64,000 nt of DNA from Rodentibacter genomosp. 1 (GTDB lineage: Bacteria > Pseudomonadota > Gammaproteobacteria > Enterobacterales > Pasteurellaceae). Made by a program: the position numbers and the translations under genes. Positions within the stretch are counted from its first letter, which is position 1, and each line of letters starts with the position of its first letter. The notes under the pieces are model-generated. The model was not told the origin of the DNA. It did no database searches and worked only from the letters and a program-made list of their open reading frames with translations. The stretch spans positions 124,001 through 188,000 of the forward strand of contig NZ_MLHN01000011.1 in the NCBI RefSeq assembly GCF_001999285.1, read 5' to 3'. Positions 29,384 to 39,366 of this stretch are shown piece by piece.

Positions 29384-30127
29384 TCAAATATGCTTTTTGG
29401 CTTTCATGACAATATTTTTCTCGACATCAAGCACTTCTACGACATCTAACGAACCCGATTTAATTCGCCACTTAATATTAAATTCATAAAGGCTAATTCC
29501 GTAAATACGTTCACTTAGCTTACCCTGCCGGTAGGCTGGACGGGGATCTTGCTCAATGACCTCACGAATAAAACGTCCTAAGTGCGGTCGTTTTTCTTCA
29601 AGTTTTTTCACCACACTTTTAGCGTGCTCAGTAAATTCCACATGAAGTTTTGACTGTGGTTTTTCTTGTGCAAAACCTGATTTTGCATAGGGCTCACTAT
29701 CCGCATAGGCAATATAAGGTTTGATATCGAAAATCGGTGTTCCATCCACCAAATCCACGGCCCCTAAATGTAGAAATACATTTCCGTTTAGACATTCCAC
29801 CTTACGCAATTCCACTTTTGACAATCCCAATGGATTTGGACGATGCGTTGCCCGTGAGGCAAATACCCCTACCCGCTGATTTCCCCCTAAACGTGGCGGG
29901 CGAACTTTTGGCTGCCATTTTCCTTGTTGAATTTGATCAAATTGAAAAATTAACCAGAGATGGCTAAATTGTTCTAGCCCTTGCACCGCCTCCGGTAAAT
30001 TATAAGGAGGAAGTAGCTCGACAATACCGACACCGTCTTGCACTAAATCAGGTTGACGTGGAACAGAGAATTTTTCTTTATAAGGGGTATGGATAATGGC
30101 GATGGGAAAGAGGGTTAAGTCATTCAT
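29384..30127 (-). CDS. trmO: tRNA (N6-threonylcarbamoyladenosine37-N6)-methyltransferase TrmO
   Basis: The 247-residue protein matches the YaeB/TsaA family: [48 protein letters not shown] and [17 protein letters not shown] are its SAM-binding and dimer motifs. TrmO methylates t6A37 of tRNA-Thr to m6t6A. Length agrees with the family (about 235). It is divergent from menA across 61 bp. TsaD, encoded 5 kb away, makes its substrate nucleoside. Confidence 0.94.
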   Translation of the reverse strand: MNDLTLFPIAIIHTPYKEKFSVPRQPDLVQDGVGIVELLPPYNLPEAVQGLEQFSHLWLIFQFDQIQQGKWQPKVRPPRLGGNQRVGVFASRATHRPNPLGLSKVELRKVECLNGNVFLHLGAVDLVDGTPIFDIKPYIAYADSEPYAKSGFAQEKPQSKLHVEFTEHAKSVVKKLEEKRPHLGRFIREVIEQDPRPAYRQGKLSERIYGISLYEFNIKWRIKSGSLDVVEVLDVEKNIVMKAKKHI

Positions 30128-30188
30128 AAATACCTGAGATTAATGTAGAATACACCACCTATTGTAATCAAAAGTGCGGTCAAAAAAA

Positions 30189-31100
30189 ATGACAAATGAA
30201 AAATTGAAAATGTGGTGGGAAACGGCGCGCCCAAAAACATTACCGCTCGCATTAGCCTCTATCTTCACGGGCTCAGCCCTTGCTTACCGGGCAAAGCCTG
30301 AGACATTTAATGTTTCGATAATGGTACTTTGCCTGCTGACAACGATCTTATTACAGGTACTCTCAAACTTTGCCAACGACTATGGTGATCACCAAAAAGG
30401 TTCAGATACAGAAGAACGTATCGGTCCATTACGAGGTATCCAAAAAGGGGGGATTTCAGCCGTTGAATTAAAATGGGGCTTAATCTTAATGATTGTTGCA
30501 AGTTTTATTTCCGGCAGTTTTTTGATTGGCATCGCTTATGAAAACCTCACCGATCTCTTAGCCTTTGCTCTACTTGGCATTTTAGCAATTATTGCTGCCA
30601 TTACTTATACCGTAGGAGCAAAACCATACGGCTATATGGGCTTAGGCGATATTTCCGTTTTAGTGTTTTTTGGCATACTTGGCGTGGGGGGCACTTATTA
30701 CTTACAAACACACAGCATTGACAACCACATTATACTACCCGCTATCGGCTCAGGTTTACTTGCCAGTGCTGTCCTAAATATCAATAACTTACGAGATATT
30801 GAACAAGATGCCAAAGCCGGTAAAAATACTCTTGCCGTTCGTTTAGGGGCACATAAAGGGCGTATTTACCACTGTATTCTATTAAGTTTCGCTACGCTGT
30901 GTTATTTACTATTTACATTCAAAACCGCCACCTCTTGGCTCAATTATTCATTCTTACTTGCTTTTCCATTACTCGCTAAACAGGCTGTTTTTGTTTATCG
31001 TAGCCAATCCCCCGCGGCACTACGTCCAATGCTGGCACAAATGTCAATGATCTCACTCTTTACCAATCTACTTTTTAGTTTGGGCTTGCTTATCGGCTAA
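30189..31100 (+). CDS. menA: 1,4-dihydroxy-2-naphthoate polyprenyltransferase
   Basis: The 303-residue membrane prenyltransferase has the first aspartate-rich motif NFANDYGDHQKGSD, the second NNLRDIEQDAKAGKNTLAVRLG and about eight to nine membrane segments. It attaches the isoprenoid tail in menaquinone synthesis. Start choice is awkward: an uptake signal (30172-30180) occupies the place of a Shine-Dalgarno sequence before the ATG at 30189; a GTG at 30174 lies inside the uptake signal itself. rraA follows after 46 bp. Confidence 0.95.
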   Translation: MTNEKLKMWWETARPKTLPLALASIFTGSALAYRAKPETFNVSIMVLCLLTTILLQVLSNFANDYGDHQKGSDTEERIGPLRGIQKGGISAVELKWGLILMIVASFISGSFLIGIAYENLTDLLAFALLGILAIIAAITYTVGAKPYGYMGLGDISVLVFFGILGVGGTYYLQTHSIDNHIILPAIGSGLLASAVLNINNLRDIEQDAKAGKNTLAVRLGAHKGRIYHCILLSFATLCYLLFTFKTATSWLNYSFLLAFPLLAKQAVFVYRSQSPAALRPMLAQMSMISLFTNLLFSLGLLIG

Positions 31101-31146
31101 ATCAGCATATACTAAGTAGCATCTCAACATTTAATAGGGGAAATTT

Positions 31147-31647
31147 ATGTTTATTGATACTTCGGAACTTTGCGATCTCTATGCGGATCAAGTCGATGTG
31201 GTAGAGCCAATTTTTTCAAGTTTTGGGGGGGCGAGCCATTTCTTTGGTAAAGTCACCACCGTAAAATGCTTTGAAAATAATGGGCTTATTGCTGAGGTAT
31301 TAGAAGAAAATGGTGAAGGTCGCGTATTAGTGATAGATGGTGGTGGTGCAGTGCGTCGTGGTTTAGTTGATGCCGAGCTCGCACAACTTGCTGCAGATAA
31401 TGGTTGGGAAGGAATTATCGTTTACGGAGCCGTTCGCCAAATCCAACAATTAGAAAATATTGATATTGGTATCCACGCCCTTGCGCCAATTCCGGTCAGT
31501 GCAGATGAAAACCAAACAGGAGAAATTGATATTCCCGTTAATTTCGGAGGCGTAACATTCTTCCCTGAAGATTATATTTATGCGGATCTCACGGGTATCA
31601 TCCTCTCCCAAGAAGCGCTTGATTTAGATGATTTCGAGGAAGAATAA
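31147..31647 (+). CDS. rraA: Regulator of ribonuclease E activity RraA
   Basis: The 166-residue protein has the RraA-fold segments [19 protein letters not shown] and [23 protein letters not shown]. It binds the C-terminal region of RNase E and inhibits degradosome activity. It was once annotated as MenG because of its usual position next to menA, which is seen here too; it is not a methyltransferase. A strong AGGGGAAATTT ribosome site precedes the ATG. A 7-G run lies within the FGGA codons. Confidence 0.96.
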   Translation: MFIDTSELCDLYADQVDVVEPIFSSFGGASHFFGKVTTVKCFENNGLIAEVLEENGEGRVLVIDGGGAVRRGLVDAELAQLAADNGWEGIIVYGAVRQIQQLENIDIGIHALAPIPVSADENQTGEIDIPVNFGGVTFFPEDYIYADLTGIILSQEALDLDDFEEE

Positions 31648-31678
31648 ATAAAGGCTATCCTAGATAACCAAATAGGCA

Positions 31679-31709
31679 AAAAAAAACGGCTTATGCCAAT
31701 GCATAAGCC
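31679..31709 (-). terminator. Terminator of the relA-dgkA transcript
   Basis: GGCTTATGC (31688-31696) pairs perfectly with GCATAAGCC (31701-31709) around a 4-base loop. On the minus strand the stem is followed by GTTTTTTTTT, so it terminates dgkA. On the plus strand the downstream T run is weak, so it may only partly serve rraA. Confidence 0.85.
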
Positions 31710-31735
31710 AAAGTCTTTTAAAAACCAACCACACT

Positions 31736-32092
31736 TTAAAAAAATAAAATACTTCCCCACACGACACCTACAATGCAAAGTGCAATAAAGACAGCAGCGG
31801 AACCTTGATCTTTGGCTCTGCCGGAAAGTTCATGGCGTTCGGTACCGATGCGATCGACCACTGCTTCAACGGCGCTGTTTAATAATTCCACAGCCATAAC
31901 AAGTAAAACAGATGAAATCATTAAAGCGATTTCGATTTTAGTCTCTCCCAAAAAGAAGGCTAGCGGGATTAAAATCACCGCAAGAAAGCATTCGTGGCGA
32001 AAAGCAGTTTCGTTCTTAAACGCACTTTTTAAGCCTTGAAGAGAATATTTTGTGGAATTGATTAAATGGGTTAACCCGGTTGTTTTGTACAT
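31736..32092 (-). CDS. dgkA: Diacylglycerol kinase (prokaryotic integral membrane)
   Basis: The 118-residue protein has three membrane segments and the DgkA signature ELLNSAVEAVVDRIG, with FKNETAFRHE near the start. It phosphorylates diacylglycerol in the inner membrane, recycling lipid left from periplasmic glucan or LPS modification. It follows relA after 8 bp, so both are probably co-transcribed, and it is followed by an intrinsic terminator. Confidence 0.96.
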   Translation of the reverse strand: MYKTTGLTHLINSTKYSLQGLKSAFKNETAFRHECFLAVILIPLAFFLGETKIEIALMISSVLLVMAVELLNSAVEAVVDRIGTERHELSGRAKDQGSAAVFIALCIVGVVWGSILFF

Positions 32093-32100
32093 AAATTTAC

Positions 32101-34332
32101 CTATAAGCGTTTTGCTTCAATCACGTCATCCAACTTTGCCAATCTTGCTAAGATTTTGCTTAAACTTTCTACATTATGAAGTTCAATCTCCATATCAATA
32201 GTTGCTATCTGTTTTTTAGTATCAGCTCTGCTGGACACCCCCAATACACTGATTTTTTCATTCGCAAGCACAGTGGTGATATCACGTAGTAATCCGTTTC
32301 TATCGCTTGCGACAATCCGAATATTAATATGGAATCCTCGAGCATAGTTTTCCCCCCAGATGGAATCCACCACTCGTTCCGGGTGTGCCGTTTGTAGCTC
32401 TAAAAACTGTTCACAATCACTGCGGTGAATAGAAATCCCCCTCCCCATTGTGATATAACCGACAATGGCATCGCCCGGAATAGGTTGGCAACAACGGGCA
32501 ATATGATGCATTAAATTCCCCACCCCTTCCACGATCACGCAGCCGCTCTTTTCTGTATTTTTTTGCTGAGAATTCACCGCACTTTTGGTTGCGACATGAC
32601 GCAAAATTTCTTGATCGGCTTGCTCGGCGCTGACTTTGATAAGCTTACTTTGTAAAAAGTTCACCAAATGATTGAGACGAATATCGCCACTGCCAATTCC
32701 CGCATAAAGATCCTCTAGATTTTTCAAGTTATAACGAGGCAGAGCGTAAGGTTCTACTTGCTTGATACTCAGATTTAAACGAGCTAACTCATTATCTAGC
32801 AATTCTTTTCCTGCCGGCACATTTTTATCACGATCTTGCTTTTTAAACCATGCCTGAATTTTTGATCGAGACTTCGCCGTATGAGTAAAACCTAAATTAG
32901 GGTTGAGCCAATCACGGCTTGGATTCGGATTTTTCTGGGTAATGATGTCAATTTGATCGCCCATTTGTAACTGGTAAGTAAAAGGGACAATGCGTCCTCC
33001 TACTTTTGCGCCAATACAACGATGGCCAATTTCACTATGAATCGCATAGGCAAAATCAAGGGGGGTTGAACCGGCAGGCAAATCTACAACTTCACCTTTT
33101 GGGGTGAACACATAGACACGATCATCAAATACTTGGCTTCGTAATTCCGCCATCACTTCGCCGGAGTCGGTAATATCATCTTGCCATGCGAGTAATTTAC
33201 GCAACCATGCAATTTTTTCTTCATAAGCGGATAAACTGCCGGTAGTGCCTTCTTTATATTTCCAGTGTGCTGCCACACCTAACTCCGCATCATCGTGCAT
33301 TTGTTGGGTGCGAATTTGCACTTCAATCGGCTTACCGCCTTTTCCTAGCACAACGGTATGAATAGACTGATACCCATTTGGTTTAGGATTAGCAACGTAA
33401 TCGTCAAATTCTTTTGGCAAATGTTTAAAATGGGTGTGAACAATACCTAATGCGGTATAACAATCTTGTAATTTTTGAACGATAATTCTCACCGCTCTTA
33501 CATCGTATAGCCCACTAAATTCCAGGTGTTTTTTCTGCATTTTACGCCAAATGCTATAAATGTGTTTTGGGCGTCCATACACTTCGACACAGTCAATATT
33601 TTCACGCAGATAACCACTTAATTCTTGTACAAAATCCGCAATATAATGTTCACGATCAAGACGACGCTCTTGTAATAATTTGGCGATAGCACGATATTGT
33701 TCCGGGTGTAAATAACGGAAACAATAATCCTCCAGCTCCCATTTAAGCTGCCCAATCCCTAAGCGATTTGCCAATGGGGCATAAATATTAGAACATTCTT
33801 TGGCGGCAAGCACTTTTTCTTCTTCAGAACAACGATTTTCAGCATCACGTAAGAAGGTAATGCGTTCGGCAAGCTTGATAATGACGCAGCGGAAATCATC
33901 CACCATCGCAAGCAGCATACGGCGTACATTATCCACCTGTAAGGCATTGGCTGAATGGCTAGCGTTAAGCTGACGGATATTATCCATCTCTTCCACGCCT
34001 CGAAGTAGTTTCGTGATTTTCGTGCCAAACTCTTCCTTTAAGGCTTCCCAATCCACTAAACGATTCGCCACCGCCGGGAACAACATTGCCGTGATAAGAC
34101 TCTCGGTATCCATATTGAGTTCGTACAAAATCTCCACCATTTCCACACCGGATTGGAGTGTCAATGTGGCATTTTTCATTTCATCAGGGTGGCGTTCCAT
34201 CAAATTACGTACATAGTACCACGCCTCAACCAGACTTCTTTCCGTCTGTTCAGCAAGCTTTAATGCTGCACACCATTGTTCAATCACAAAATCTTGCGGA
34301 TTTAACAAATGAGAACCACGAACAGCAACCAT
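32101..34332 (-). CDS. relA: GTP pyrophosphokinase RelA
   Basis: The 743-residue protein has a degenerate HD domain, the synthetase domain (YSIWRKMQKKHLEFSGLYDVRAVRIIV, NPKPNGYQSIHTVVLG), a TGS domain (VYVFTPKGEVVDLPAGSTPLDFAYAIHSEIGHRC), a zinc-finger/helical part and a C-terminal ACT domain. RelA makes (p)ppGpp on ribosomes holding uncharged tRNA. The HD motif typical of SpoT hydrolase is absent (ERITFLRDAEN), identifying RelA. Length equals the usual 744. Its upstream neighbours rlmD and recO are on the same strand. Confidence 0.96.
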   Translation of the reverse strand: MVAVRGSHLLNPQDFVIEQWCAALKLAEQTERSLVEAWYYVRNLMERHPDEMKNATLTLQSGVEMVEILYELNMDTESLITAMLFPAVANRLVDWEALKEEFGTKITKLLRGVEEMDNIRQLNASHSANALQVDNVRRMLLAMVDDFRCVIIKLAERITFLRDAENRCSEEEKVLAAKECSNIYAPLANRLGIGQLKWELEDYCFRYLHPEQYRAIAKLLQERRLDREHYIADFVQELSGYLRENIDCVEVYGRPKHIYSIWRKMQKKHLEFSGLYDVRAVRIIVQKLQDCYTALGIVHTHFKHLPKEFDDYVANPKPNGYQSIHTVVLGKGGKPIEVQIRTQQMHDDAELGVAAHWKYKEGTTGSLSAYEEKIAWLRKLLAWQDDITDSGEVMAELRSQVFDDRVYVFTPKGEVVDLPAGSTPLDFAYAIHSEIGHRCIGAKVGGRIVPFTYQLQMGDQIDIITQKNPNPSRDWLNPNLGFTHTAKSRSKIQAWFKKQDRDKNVPAGKELLDNELARLNLSIKQVEPYALPRYNLKNLEDLYAGIGSGDIRLNHLVNFLQSKLIKVSAEQADQEILRHVATKSAVNSQQKNTEKSGCVIVEGVGNLMHHIARCCQPIPGDAIVGYITMGRGISIHRSDCEQFLELQTAHPERVVDSIWGENYARGFHINIRIVASDRNGLLRDITTVLANEKISVLGVSSRADTKKQIATIDMEIELHNVESLSKILARLAKLDDVIEAKRL

Positions 34333-34411
34333 AATACCCCCTTGTTGATGAAGAAAAGAGCAACCTCCTGTTACTCCATTTTAGCCCAGTCATTGTAACA
34401 GAATAACCTAC

Positions 34412-35728
34412 TTATTTTGTAGAAAATAACGTGAGAGATTCCAAATGCCCCGTATGAGGAAACATATCAATCACCGCACTTTTTTCAATTTTATAGCCAA
34501 AGCTGCGTAGAATTTCTGCATCACGTACCAAGGTAGTCGGGTTACAGGACACATAAAGGATTTTTTCTGCTTTTAACTCACACAATGCATTCAGGGCAAA
34601 TGCCGCGCCGCTCCGTGGTGGATCAAGCAAGATCTTGTTGAAACACTGCATTGCCCAAGGCTGATTGATAAAAGATTGGTCAAGATTTGCTTGAAAAAAT
34701 TCAATATTATTGATCTGATTACGTTCAGCATTTTGTTTGGCTTTTTTCGCCATGTCAAAAACGCCTTCAATTCCCACCGCACTTTTCACTCGTTTTGCCA
34801 AAGGAAGCGTAAAATTACCCATTCCGCAAAATAAATCTAACACACGATCTGTTGGTTGAAGATCAAGCCAATCCAGTGCTGTTTGCACCATGATTTCATT
34901 TAGCGTACGATTAACCTGAATAAAATCCTGAATATCAAAATGAAATTTCGTGCCATCGGAAAATTGATAATAAGGTAAGTCTTCACAAGCTTGTTCAATG
35001 CCCTCATCACTTTGTAGAAAAAGCATTAAATTTTCTTGCTCGGCAAAATTCAACAATAAAGTGCGGTCAATTTCGGTGAGATTTCCAGTATAGCGCAATA
35101 GCATTGCTACCCCATTATCTGCCACGACTAACTCAATATGTCCAAGTTGTTTTTGGTTGGAATAACGTCCTAAAAGTGCGGTCAATTTTGGTAGTAAATA
35201 ATTGATGGCAGGTTCCATCACGTCACAGTGTTCGACTGCAATCAAATCATGGGAATTTTTCTGGCGAAATCCCATGTCAATGTGCTTGGTTTTAGGATTA
35301 AACCATAAACTTAAACGTACCCGACGGCGATATTGCCAAGGTTCACCACAAATCATCGGTTGAAAATCAATAGGTTCTTGCTGAAGCCTTGTCAAGCGTT
35401 TAAACAGCGCTGACTGTTTAACTTTACGCTGCATTTCAACAGGGATATGTTGGGCTTGACACCCGCCACAACGCCCGAAATAAATACATTGTGGCGAGAC
35501 ACGAAGCGAGCTTTTCTCAAACCATTTTGTTACCACAGCCCGACCATATTGGCGTTTTTCTTCCAACACAGTACATTCCACTTTCTCTTGTGGTAGGACA
35601 TTTTCGATAAACCAAGTTTTACCATTAATTTTTGCCACGCCTAGACCTTGGTAATCCAGCTCAATAATTGTTGCCGTGATCTTTTTTGGCTTATTGAGTT
35701 TTTTCTGTGGCGTATAAAGCAGTACCAT
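34412..35728 (-). CDS. rlmD: 23S rRNA (uracil1939-C5)-methyltransferase RlmD
   Basis: The 438-residue enzyme has an N-terminal TRAM domain, an Fe-S cluster site (C-IYFGRCGGC with a later EHCDV cysteine), the SAM motif VLDLFCGMGNFTLPLA and the catalytic cysteine in LYVSCNPTTLVRD. It methylates U1939 of 23S rRNA. The ATG shares one base with the recO stop, indicating coupled translation. Four uptake signals lie inside the gene (near 34473, 34778, 35059 and 35174), an unusually high density. Confidence 0.95.
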   Translation of the reverse strand: MVLLYTPQKKLNKPKKITATIIELDYQGLGVAKINGKTWFIENVLPQEKVECTVLEEKRQYGRAVVTKWFEKSSLRVSPQCIYFGRCGGCQAQHIPVEMQRKVKQSALFKRLTRLQQEPIDFQPMICGEPWQYRRRVRLSLWFNPKTKHIDMGFRQKNSHDLIAVEHCDVMEPAINYLLPKLTALLGRYSNQKQLGHIELVVADNGVAMLLRYTGNLTEIDRTLLLNFAEQENLMLFLQSDEGIEQACEDLPYYQFSDGTKFHFDIQDFIQVNRTLNEIMVQTALDWLDLQPTDRVLDLFCGMGNFTLPLAKRVKSAVGIEGVFDMAKKAKQNAERNQINNIEFFQANLDQSFINQPWAMQCFNKILLDPPRSGAAFALNALCELKAEKILYVSCNPTTLVRDAEILRSFGYKIEKSAVIDMFPHTGHLESLTLFSTK

Positions 35729-36438
35729 TATTTTAAAAATAAAATATTTTGAGTGAATAATTCCCGGCTTTTTAGAGGTTTATCACCGAGGTAAGGTTTA
35801 AGTGCTATGCGAGTGAAGCGTTTCGCTGCCTGGCGTACAGCTTCATCGGAAAAATCAAGGGCTGCAAAGGCTATCAGATCTCGCCCGTAAAAAGTGAGAT
35901 TATCTTTCACCAATGAGGCGATAAAGCCCTTCTCCTCACGGTAGCGGTAAGTCATTGCCGGTTCCACCGGCAGCCCCGAGCCGACACAATGCAGAAAATC
36001 CACACCATAGCCGAGAATTTGCAGTAAGTTAAATTCAAATAAACGCAAGCAAGGTTCGACATTTGATTCTGTAGCCAAACTCGTTAAGCATTTTAAATAA
36101 TGTTGAAATAAAGGTGAATTTGCCGTTTCCGGCTCAATAACTCGGGTGAGCAACTCATTCACATAAAACCCACTATAAAGTGCGGTCTGTTGTAAAGGTA
36201 AAGTGATCGCAGCCGGTTCTGCTTTGGTAAGCGTTTTCAGACCACCTTTTCCCGTCCAACGTAATAATAAGGGCGTAAAAGGTTGCAAGACAGATTTCCA
36301 AGTTGAACGTTTCGCTCTCGCCCCTTTTGCGATGACAGTGAGACGACCGCTCTCTTCCGTGAATAAATCCACTAATAAGCTGGTTTCGCTATAAGGTCGG
36401 CGGTGTAACACAAAACCACGTTGGAGTTCGGTTTGCAC
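35728..36438 (-). CDS. recO: DNA repair protein RecO
   Basis: The 236-residue protein starts with the OB-fold segment [39 protein letters not shown], characteristic of RecO, followed by a helical domain. RecO with RecR loads RecA on SSB-coated single-stranded DNA. Length agrees with E. coli (242). It lies three bases after oapB and overlaps rlmD by one base, so oapB-recO-rlmD form a run. An uptake signal falls near 36178. Confidence 0.94.
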   Translation of the reverse strand: MQTELQRGFVLHRRPYSETSLLVDLFTEESGRLTVIAKGARAKRSTWKSVLQPFTPLLLRWTGKGGLKTLTKAEPAAITLPLQQTALYSGFYVNELLTRVIEPETANSPLFQHYLKCLTSLATESNVEPCLRLFEFNLLQILGYGVDFLHCVGSGLPVEPAMTYRYREEKGFIASLVKDNLTFYGRDLIAFAALDFSDEAVRQAAKRFTRIALKPYLGDKPLKSRELFTQNILFLK

Positions 36439-36441
36439 GTA

Positions 36442-36846
36442 TTATTTACTCAATGAGGGGGCAGAAGATTTCAAAACACATTGCTCAGCCAAAATGTCAC
36501 CAAGACTGTTTTTTAGGGTACTAAAATCATTACGCTCTAACCATGTCCAACGAATATTTCCGTAATTCTTGCCACGTTCTGAAATCATTTGAGTGAGTTT
36601 TTCCGTAACTTGATTAAAGGTTATGGAAACTTGTTTCAACATTTTCTTATTTCGTTTCTGTGCACTGTATACGACACGAACTTCCTTATCATCTTTGCAG
36701 AAATACAATTTTGCCGAGCCGATTTGTGAGGCTTTATCAACCTTCTGCACAGCCATCTTTTGTGGAGATTGCTCACTTAATAATGGACTATGAGCACACC
36801 CACCAAACAAAAGTGCGGTCAAAATAAACAATGTTTTTCTTAGCAT
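36442..36846 (-). CDS. oapB: OapB-like small lipoprotein
   Basis: The 134-residue product has a lipoprotein signal (LFILTALLFGGCAHS; lipid-modified Cys about residue 17) and a body with KLYFCKDDKEVRVVYSAQKRNK. It occupies the position of oapB, between oapA and recO, as in H. influenzae. OapB there affects colony opacity together with OapA; the biochemical role is unknown. The paired cysteines and the YFCKDDKEVRVVY pattern are loosely like lysozyme-inhibitor lipoproteins, which I note only as a possibility. A terminator hairpin separates it from oapA. The name rests on position and is moderately secure. Confidence 0.72.
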   Translation of the reverse strand: MLRKTLFILTALLFGGCAHSPLLSEQSPQKMAVQKVDKASQIGSAKLYFCKDDKEVRVVYSAQKRNKKMLKQVSITFNQVTEKLTQMISERGKNYGNIRWTWLERNDFSTLKNSLGDILAEQCVLKSSAPSLSK

Positions 36847-36863
36847 AATCCTTCACCAAAAGG

Positions 36864-36890
36864 AAACAAAAAGGGCGAAGATTCGCCCTT
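36864..36890 (-). terminator. Hairpin terminator or attenuator between oapA and oapB
   Basis: AAGGGCGAA (36871-36879) and TTCGCCCTT (36882-36890) form a perfect 9-bp stem with a 2-base loop. Read on the minus strand it is followed by TTTGTTT. It lies between two genes on the same strand, so it probably ends most oapA transcripts before oapB. Confidence 0.8.
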
Positions 36891-36894
36891 ACAA

Positions 36895-38223
36895 TTATTT
36901 TCTGAATTGATATGATCCGTCAGCCTGACGTACAAACTTAGTGCCATTAGATAAACGCAACTCACTGACTCGGCCTTGCCCATTCAGGGAAACTTGGACT
37001 TTATCTCCCGGCTTAAAGCTACTCAAAACATTGCCCGCTCCGTTTGCTTTTGTCATCGCATTCACGTCTGAAATATTCAAATTGTGATCACGGAATACTT
37101 GCATAAGAGAAACACCTTTCGGTACGATTAAGGTTTTACTTGCACCGTTTGATGCCACTTTTTCTGCATTAGTCACAGGTTTTGCTTCAACAATTTGAAC
37201 TTTGCGTTCATTTTTCACTGTCGCTTTTGTTTCTTGAACAGGAGCTTTTCTTGCCAGTTCGGTTTTAGGTTGAACCGATTTCGCTGTTGGTTTTTCTACG
37301 ATTTTACGTTCTTGAGTAACAGCTTTAACCCCATCATGTTTGACGGTTTCACGGACGCTGCCAACGGTACGTTCAACTTGTTTAACCGATTCGGGACGAA
37401 CAGGGGCGACAGGAACGGGCTGAGAAACCCTCTCATTGACGGATGATACGGCCCCCGTCTCTTTTGTCGAGTCTGTTGCCACTTTTTGATCGCCAACATA
37501 TTCCATTTTACCCGGCTCAGAAGTATTAGATTCAGACTGCATTTGTGGCTCTGCAATCGGTGTGCTTGCTTGTAGCGCCGAGATATTGTCTAACACCGTG
37601 GTTTCTACCGGTTGAGACTGATCTAAAGACTGGAATTGTACCGGAATCTCATTGTTATTTTGTAATTCAAAAGATTCCACCGTATCGGAATTCGGTTTTA
37701 ACGCAAAAAACACGATTAAAAGTAAAACTAGCGCTAGAATCGCAACAAAGAGACGACGGTGTTTTTCCGGTAAAATTTGAAGAATTTTCCATTTTTCAGG
37801 GCGCTTTAACGCTGTAGTTCCCGCATCTAAGCTTTCTTTTGCCTGTTCGGTGACCGAAACGACACTGTCCTCCATTTCTTCCACTTTCGCTTGAACCGTT
37901 TCGCTCACCGGTTCAATCGTGGATTCAGCCTCTTTTGCAACACTTTCAGCCGTTGTTTCAACTTCTGTTGCCAACGTAGAAGATTGGCTAGGCTGAAGGG
38001 GATCTTGCTGTGTGTGGCTTTCACCAAATGTCGGTTCTTTACGCACATGAAATTGGGTTTCAGGCTGCTCTTTACGCCCAAATAATCCTTTTGCTTTATC
38101 AAATAAAGATTCGTTTGAATGAACCGGTTTTCTTGGTGTAATTGAATCTGCTTGGCTTAACCCAAGCTCAAGTTCGCCTTGTGATTTGTTATCGTTTGAT
38201 TGATTGCCATTCATAGAATTCAC
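36895..38223 (-). CDS. oapA: Opacity-associated protein OapA
   Basis: The 442-residue protein has a hydrophilic, Ser/Thr/Glu-rich N-terminal half, the OapA_N segment RPEKWKILQILPEKHRRLF leading into one membrane segment (AILALVLLLIVFFAL), a long low-complexity stretch rich in V, K, T and P, and a C-terminal LysM-like domain (SLMQVFRDHNLNISDVNAMTKANGAGNVLSSFKPGDKVQV). It is the counterpart of E. coli YtfB. In H. influenzae OapA is linked to colony opacity and adherence; the family is thought to bind peptidoglycan near the divisome. Confidence 0.92.
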   Translation of the reverse strand: MNSMNGNQSNDNKSQGELELGLSQADSITPRKPVHSNESLFDKAKGLFGRKEQPETQFHVRKEPTFGESHTQQDPLQPSQSSTLATEVETTAESVAKEAESTIEPVSETVQAKVEEMEDSVVSVTEQAKESLDAGTTALKRPEKWKILQILPEKHRRLFVAILALVLLLIVFFALKPNSDTVESFELQNNNEIPVQFQSLDQSQPVETTVLDNISALQASTPIAEPQMQSESNTSEPGKMEYVGDQKVATDSTKETGAVSSVNERVSQPVPVAPVRPESVKQVERTVGSVRETVKHDGVKAVTQERKIVEKPTAKSVQPKTELARKAPVQETKATVKNERKVQIVEAKPVTNAEKVASNGASKTLIVPKGVSLMQVFRDHNLNISDVNAMTKANGAGNVLSSFKPGDKVQVSLNGQGRVSELRLSNGTKFVRQADGSYQFRK

Positions 38224-38315
38224 GATTACCTCAGTTTAATAATTATTGGCCGTTTTTTATTGTTATCGCCACGCACAAAAGTGCGGTGAAAAAATTGCGT
38301 GTATTCTATCGGATC

Positions 38316-39332
38316 TTATTCAGCGTATAAAGTCTTATTTGGCTCACCTGCAATCTCACGAGCAAGTTTAGGCACAAGATAACCGGATGTAAGTGATTGC
38401 AAGGTTTTATAAATCACCATAGCTTGTTTATCACTGATTAAAAAATGACTTGCCCCTTGTACCTTATCCAATAAATGTAAGTAATAAGGTAAAATCCCTA
38501 TTTGAAATAATTTATCACTAAGTTTTTTCAAAATTTGTGCATCATCATTAATGCCTTTCAACAAGACGGATTGGTTAAGGAGCGTTATCCCTGAATGACG
38601 AAGTTTTTTCATCGCATAGTCTAAAGGCTCATCAATTTCATTAGGGTGGTTAATATGAGTCACCAATACCGCTTGTAAACGGCTATTCGCCAAAATATGA
38701 CAAAATTCATCGGTGATTCGCTGTGGAATCACCACTGGCAAACGAGTATGAATGCGTAAACGTTGTAAGTGCGGTAGATTTTCGAGACGTTTTATCAACC
38801 ATTCCAACTCGTGATCTTTCGCCATCAGCGGATCGCCACCGGAAAAAATCACCTCTTCAATTTCATCATGTTCGGCGATGTAATCCAGCGCCTGTTGCCA
38901 ACTTTGTTTATTCCCCGGATTTTCATCGTAAGGAAAATGACGACGAAAGCAATAACGACAATTCACCGCACAACCGCCTTTCACCATAAACAAAAGACGA
39001 TTGCCATATTTATGCAAAATATTCGGCACAGCATTGGCATTTTGCTCCTCAAGAGGATCCGTTGAAAATCCTTCAGCCTGCACAAATTCTAAATCGGAAC
39101 ACATCACTTGCAAAAAAAGTGGATCGTTCGGGTTACCTTTTTCCATCTTTGCGACAAAAGGATGAGGAACCCGAAGAGCAAAAAGTTTACGGGCATTTAA
39201 CGCCTGCTCAAAATCCTTTTCCGGCAACTCAAGGAGTTTTAGCAATATTTTAGGATCAGAAATCGCATGTTTTAGAATCGCGAGCCAATTTTGTTCTTCT
39301 CTAAGAACGGGATCTTGAGTTAGAATACGCAC
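38316..39332 (-). CDS. epmB: EF-P beta-lysylation protein EpmB (lysine 2,3-aminomutase-like)
   Basis: The 338-residue radical-SAM enzyme has the cluster motif [25 protein letters not shown] and the C-terminal PLP region [12 protein letters not shown]. It isomerises (S)-alpha-lysine to beta-lysine, which EpmA then attaches to EF-P. I use the GTG at 39332 ([16 protein letters not shown]), matching the H. influenzae start as I remember it; upstream ATGs would run into efp. It is divergent from efp, its substrate's gene, with only 34 bp between the start codons. Confidence 0.93.
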   Translation of the reverse strand: MRILTQDPVLREEQNWLAILKHAISDPKILLKLLELPEKDFEQALNARKLFALRVPHPFVAKMEKGNPNDPLFLQVMCSDLEFVQAEGFSTDPLEEQNANAVPNILHKYGNRLLFMVKGGCAVNCRYCFRRHFPYDENPGNKQSWQQALDYIAEHDEIEEVIFSGGDPLMAKDHELEWLIKRLENLPHLQRLRIHTRLPVVIPQRITDEFCHILANSRLQAVLVTHINHPNEIDEPLDYAMKKLRHSGITLLNQSVLLKGINDDAQILKKLSDKLFQIGILPYYLHLLDKVQGASHFLISDKQAMVIYKTLQSLTSGYLVPKLAREIAGEPNKTLYAE

Positions 39333-39366
39333 TTTTAAAACTGTCTCTATTTTTAGGATATTTAAT

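Noticed and set aside
32101-34332. RelA with a damaged HD domain as a pseudogene or SpoT mutant
   Set aside because: Loss of the HD residues is the normal state of monofunctional RelA; length and other domains are intact.
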